Source: Methylococcaceae bacterium
Lineage (GTDB): Bacteria; Pseudomonadota; Gammaproteobacteria; Methylococcales; Methylomonadaceae
Length of the DNA stretch: 6,292 nucleotides
NCBI GenBank assembly: GCA_003542275.1
Contig: DPKY01000077.1
Location: 1-6,292 of the forward strand
Reading direction: 5' to 3'
Shown: positions 6,063-6,292 of the stretch, in pieces
Numbering within the stretch: position 1 is the stretch's first letter
Layout: every line of letters starts with the position of its first letter
Notes under the pieces: model-generated
What the model was told of the DNA's origin: nothing
The model's database searches: none
Seen by the model: the letters and a program-made list of their open reading frames with translations, nothing else
Position numbers and translations under genes: made by a program

Positions 6063-6292
6063 ATGCGTATTGCGGTAATTGGTACAGGTTATGTGGGGTT
6101 GGTGTCTGGGGCGTGTTTTGCGGACATGGGAAATCATGTGGTTTGCGTGGATTGCGATGCACAAAAAGTTGCTCAGCTCCATCAAGGCGATATCCCCATT
6201 CATGAACCAGGATTGGATAAAATTGTGGCGCGTTGTTTGCGCGATGGGCGTATTCACTTTACGACGTCCTACGAAGAACCATTATGTCACGC
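6063..6292 (+). CDS. ugd: UDP-glucose 6-dehydrogenase, N-terminal part (runs off the window)
   Basis: The first 76 codons of a UDP-glucose/GDP-mannose dehydrogenase family protein are present, continuing past the window edge. The product opens MRIAVIGTGYVGLVSGACFA, with the Rossmann NAD-binding motif GTGYVG at residues 7-12. It continues with VVCVDCDAQKV, whose acidic residue ends the second strand and contacts the NAD ribose, and with the conserved IPIHEPGLDKIV. Ugd oxidises UDP-glucose twice to UDP-glucuronate, a precursor for capsule, exopolysaccharide or modified lipid A. A GDP-mannose dehydrogenase cannot be fully excluded from this fragment, but the HEPGL pattern favours Ugd. The start has a clear ribosome binding site (AGGGAG, four bases before the ATG), the best in the window. 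The catalytic cysteine lies beyond the edge. Confidence 0.9.
   Translation, partial: MRIAVIGTGYVGLVSGACFADMGNHVVCVDCDAQKVAQLHQGDIPIHEPGLDKIVARCLRDGRIHFTTSYEEPLCH

Noticed and set aside
5977..6257. Two minus-strand open frames overlapping the ugd start
   Set aside because: They lie opposite the conserved ugd N-terminus and the terminator hairpin. Their translations are low-quality and Cys/His/Pro-rich with no recognisable pattern.

Overview
The window looks like chromosomal DNA from a gammaproteobacterium. The evidence is a full-length MscK-type mechanosensitive channel (1117 residues, close to E. coli MscK/MscM), a short SlyX protein with the family's closing PPHY, a HypE hydrogenase-maturation enzyme ending in PRIC, and the start of a UDP-glucose 6-dehydrogenase. 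The genus cannot be fixed from the sequence. I see no insertion sequence, prophage, CRISPR array, tRNA or rRNA.

Layout: bases 1-105 hold no gene but contain a hairpin (1-30) and an extended -10-like box on the minus strand (35-43). Bases 106-3459 (minus) encode the channel. A 165-base divergent spacer (3460-3624) carries overlapping candidate promoters for the channel (minus) and for a three-gene plus-strand unit. That unit is slyX (3625-3834), an unknown two-helix membrane protein (3850-4380) and an unknown coiled-coil protein (4383-4910). Its genes are separated by 15 and 2 bases. Converging on it is hypE (4907-5956, minus), and the two stop codons overlap. A 106-base divergent spacer (5957-6062) follows, with a self-complementary AT box and a strong plus-strand hairpin with a T-tract. 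The gene ugd starts at 6063 and runs off the end.

Functionally, the channel releases solutes on hypo-osmotic shock. HypE makes the cyanide ligand for the NiFe hydrogenase active site, and Ugd makes UDP-glucuronate for cell-surface polysaccharide. SlyX has no established role. The membrane protein and coiled-coil protein next to it are unrecognised, and their tight coupling suggests that they act as a pair. Nothing here amounts to a defence or mobile system. The most unusual points are that unknown pair, the isolated hypE, and the placement of the intrinsic terminator between hypE and the ugd start.
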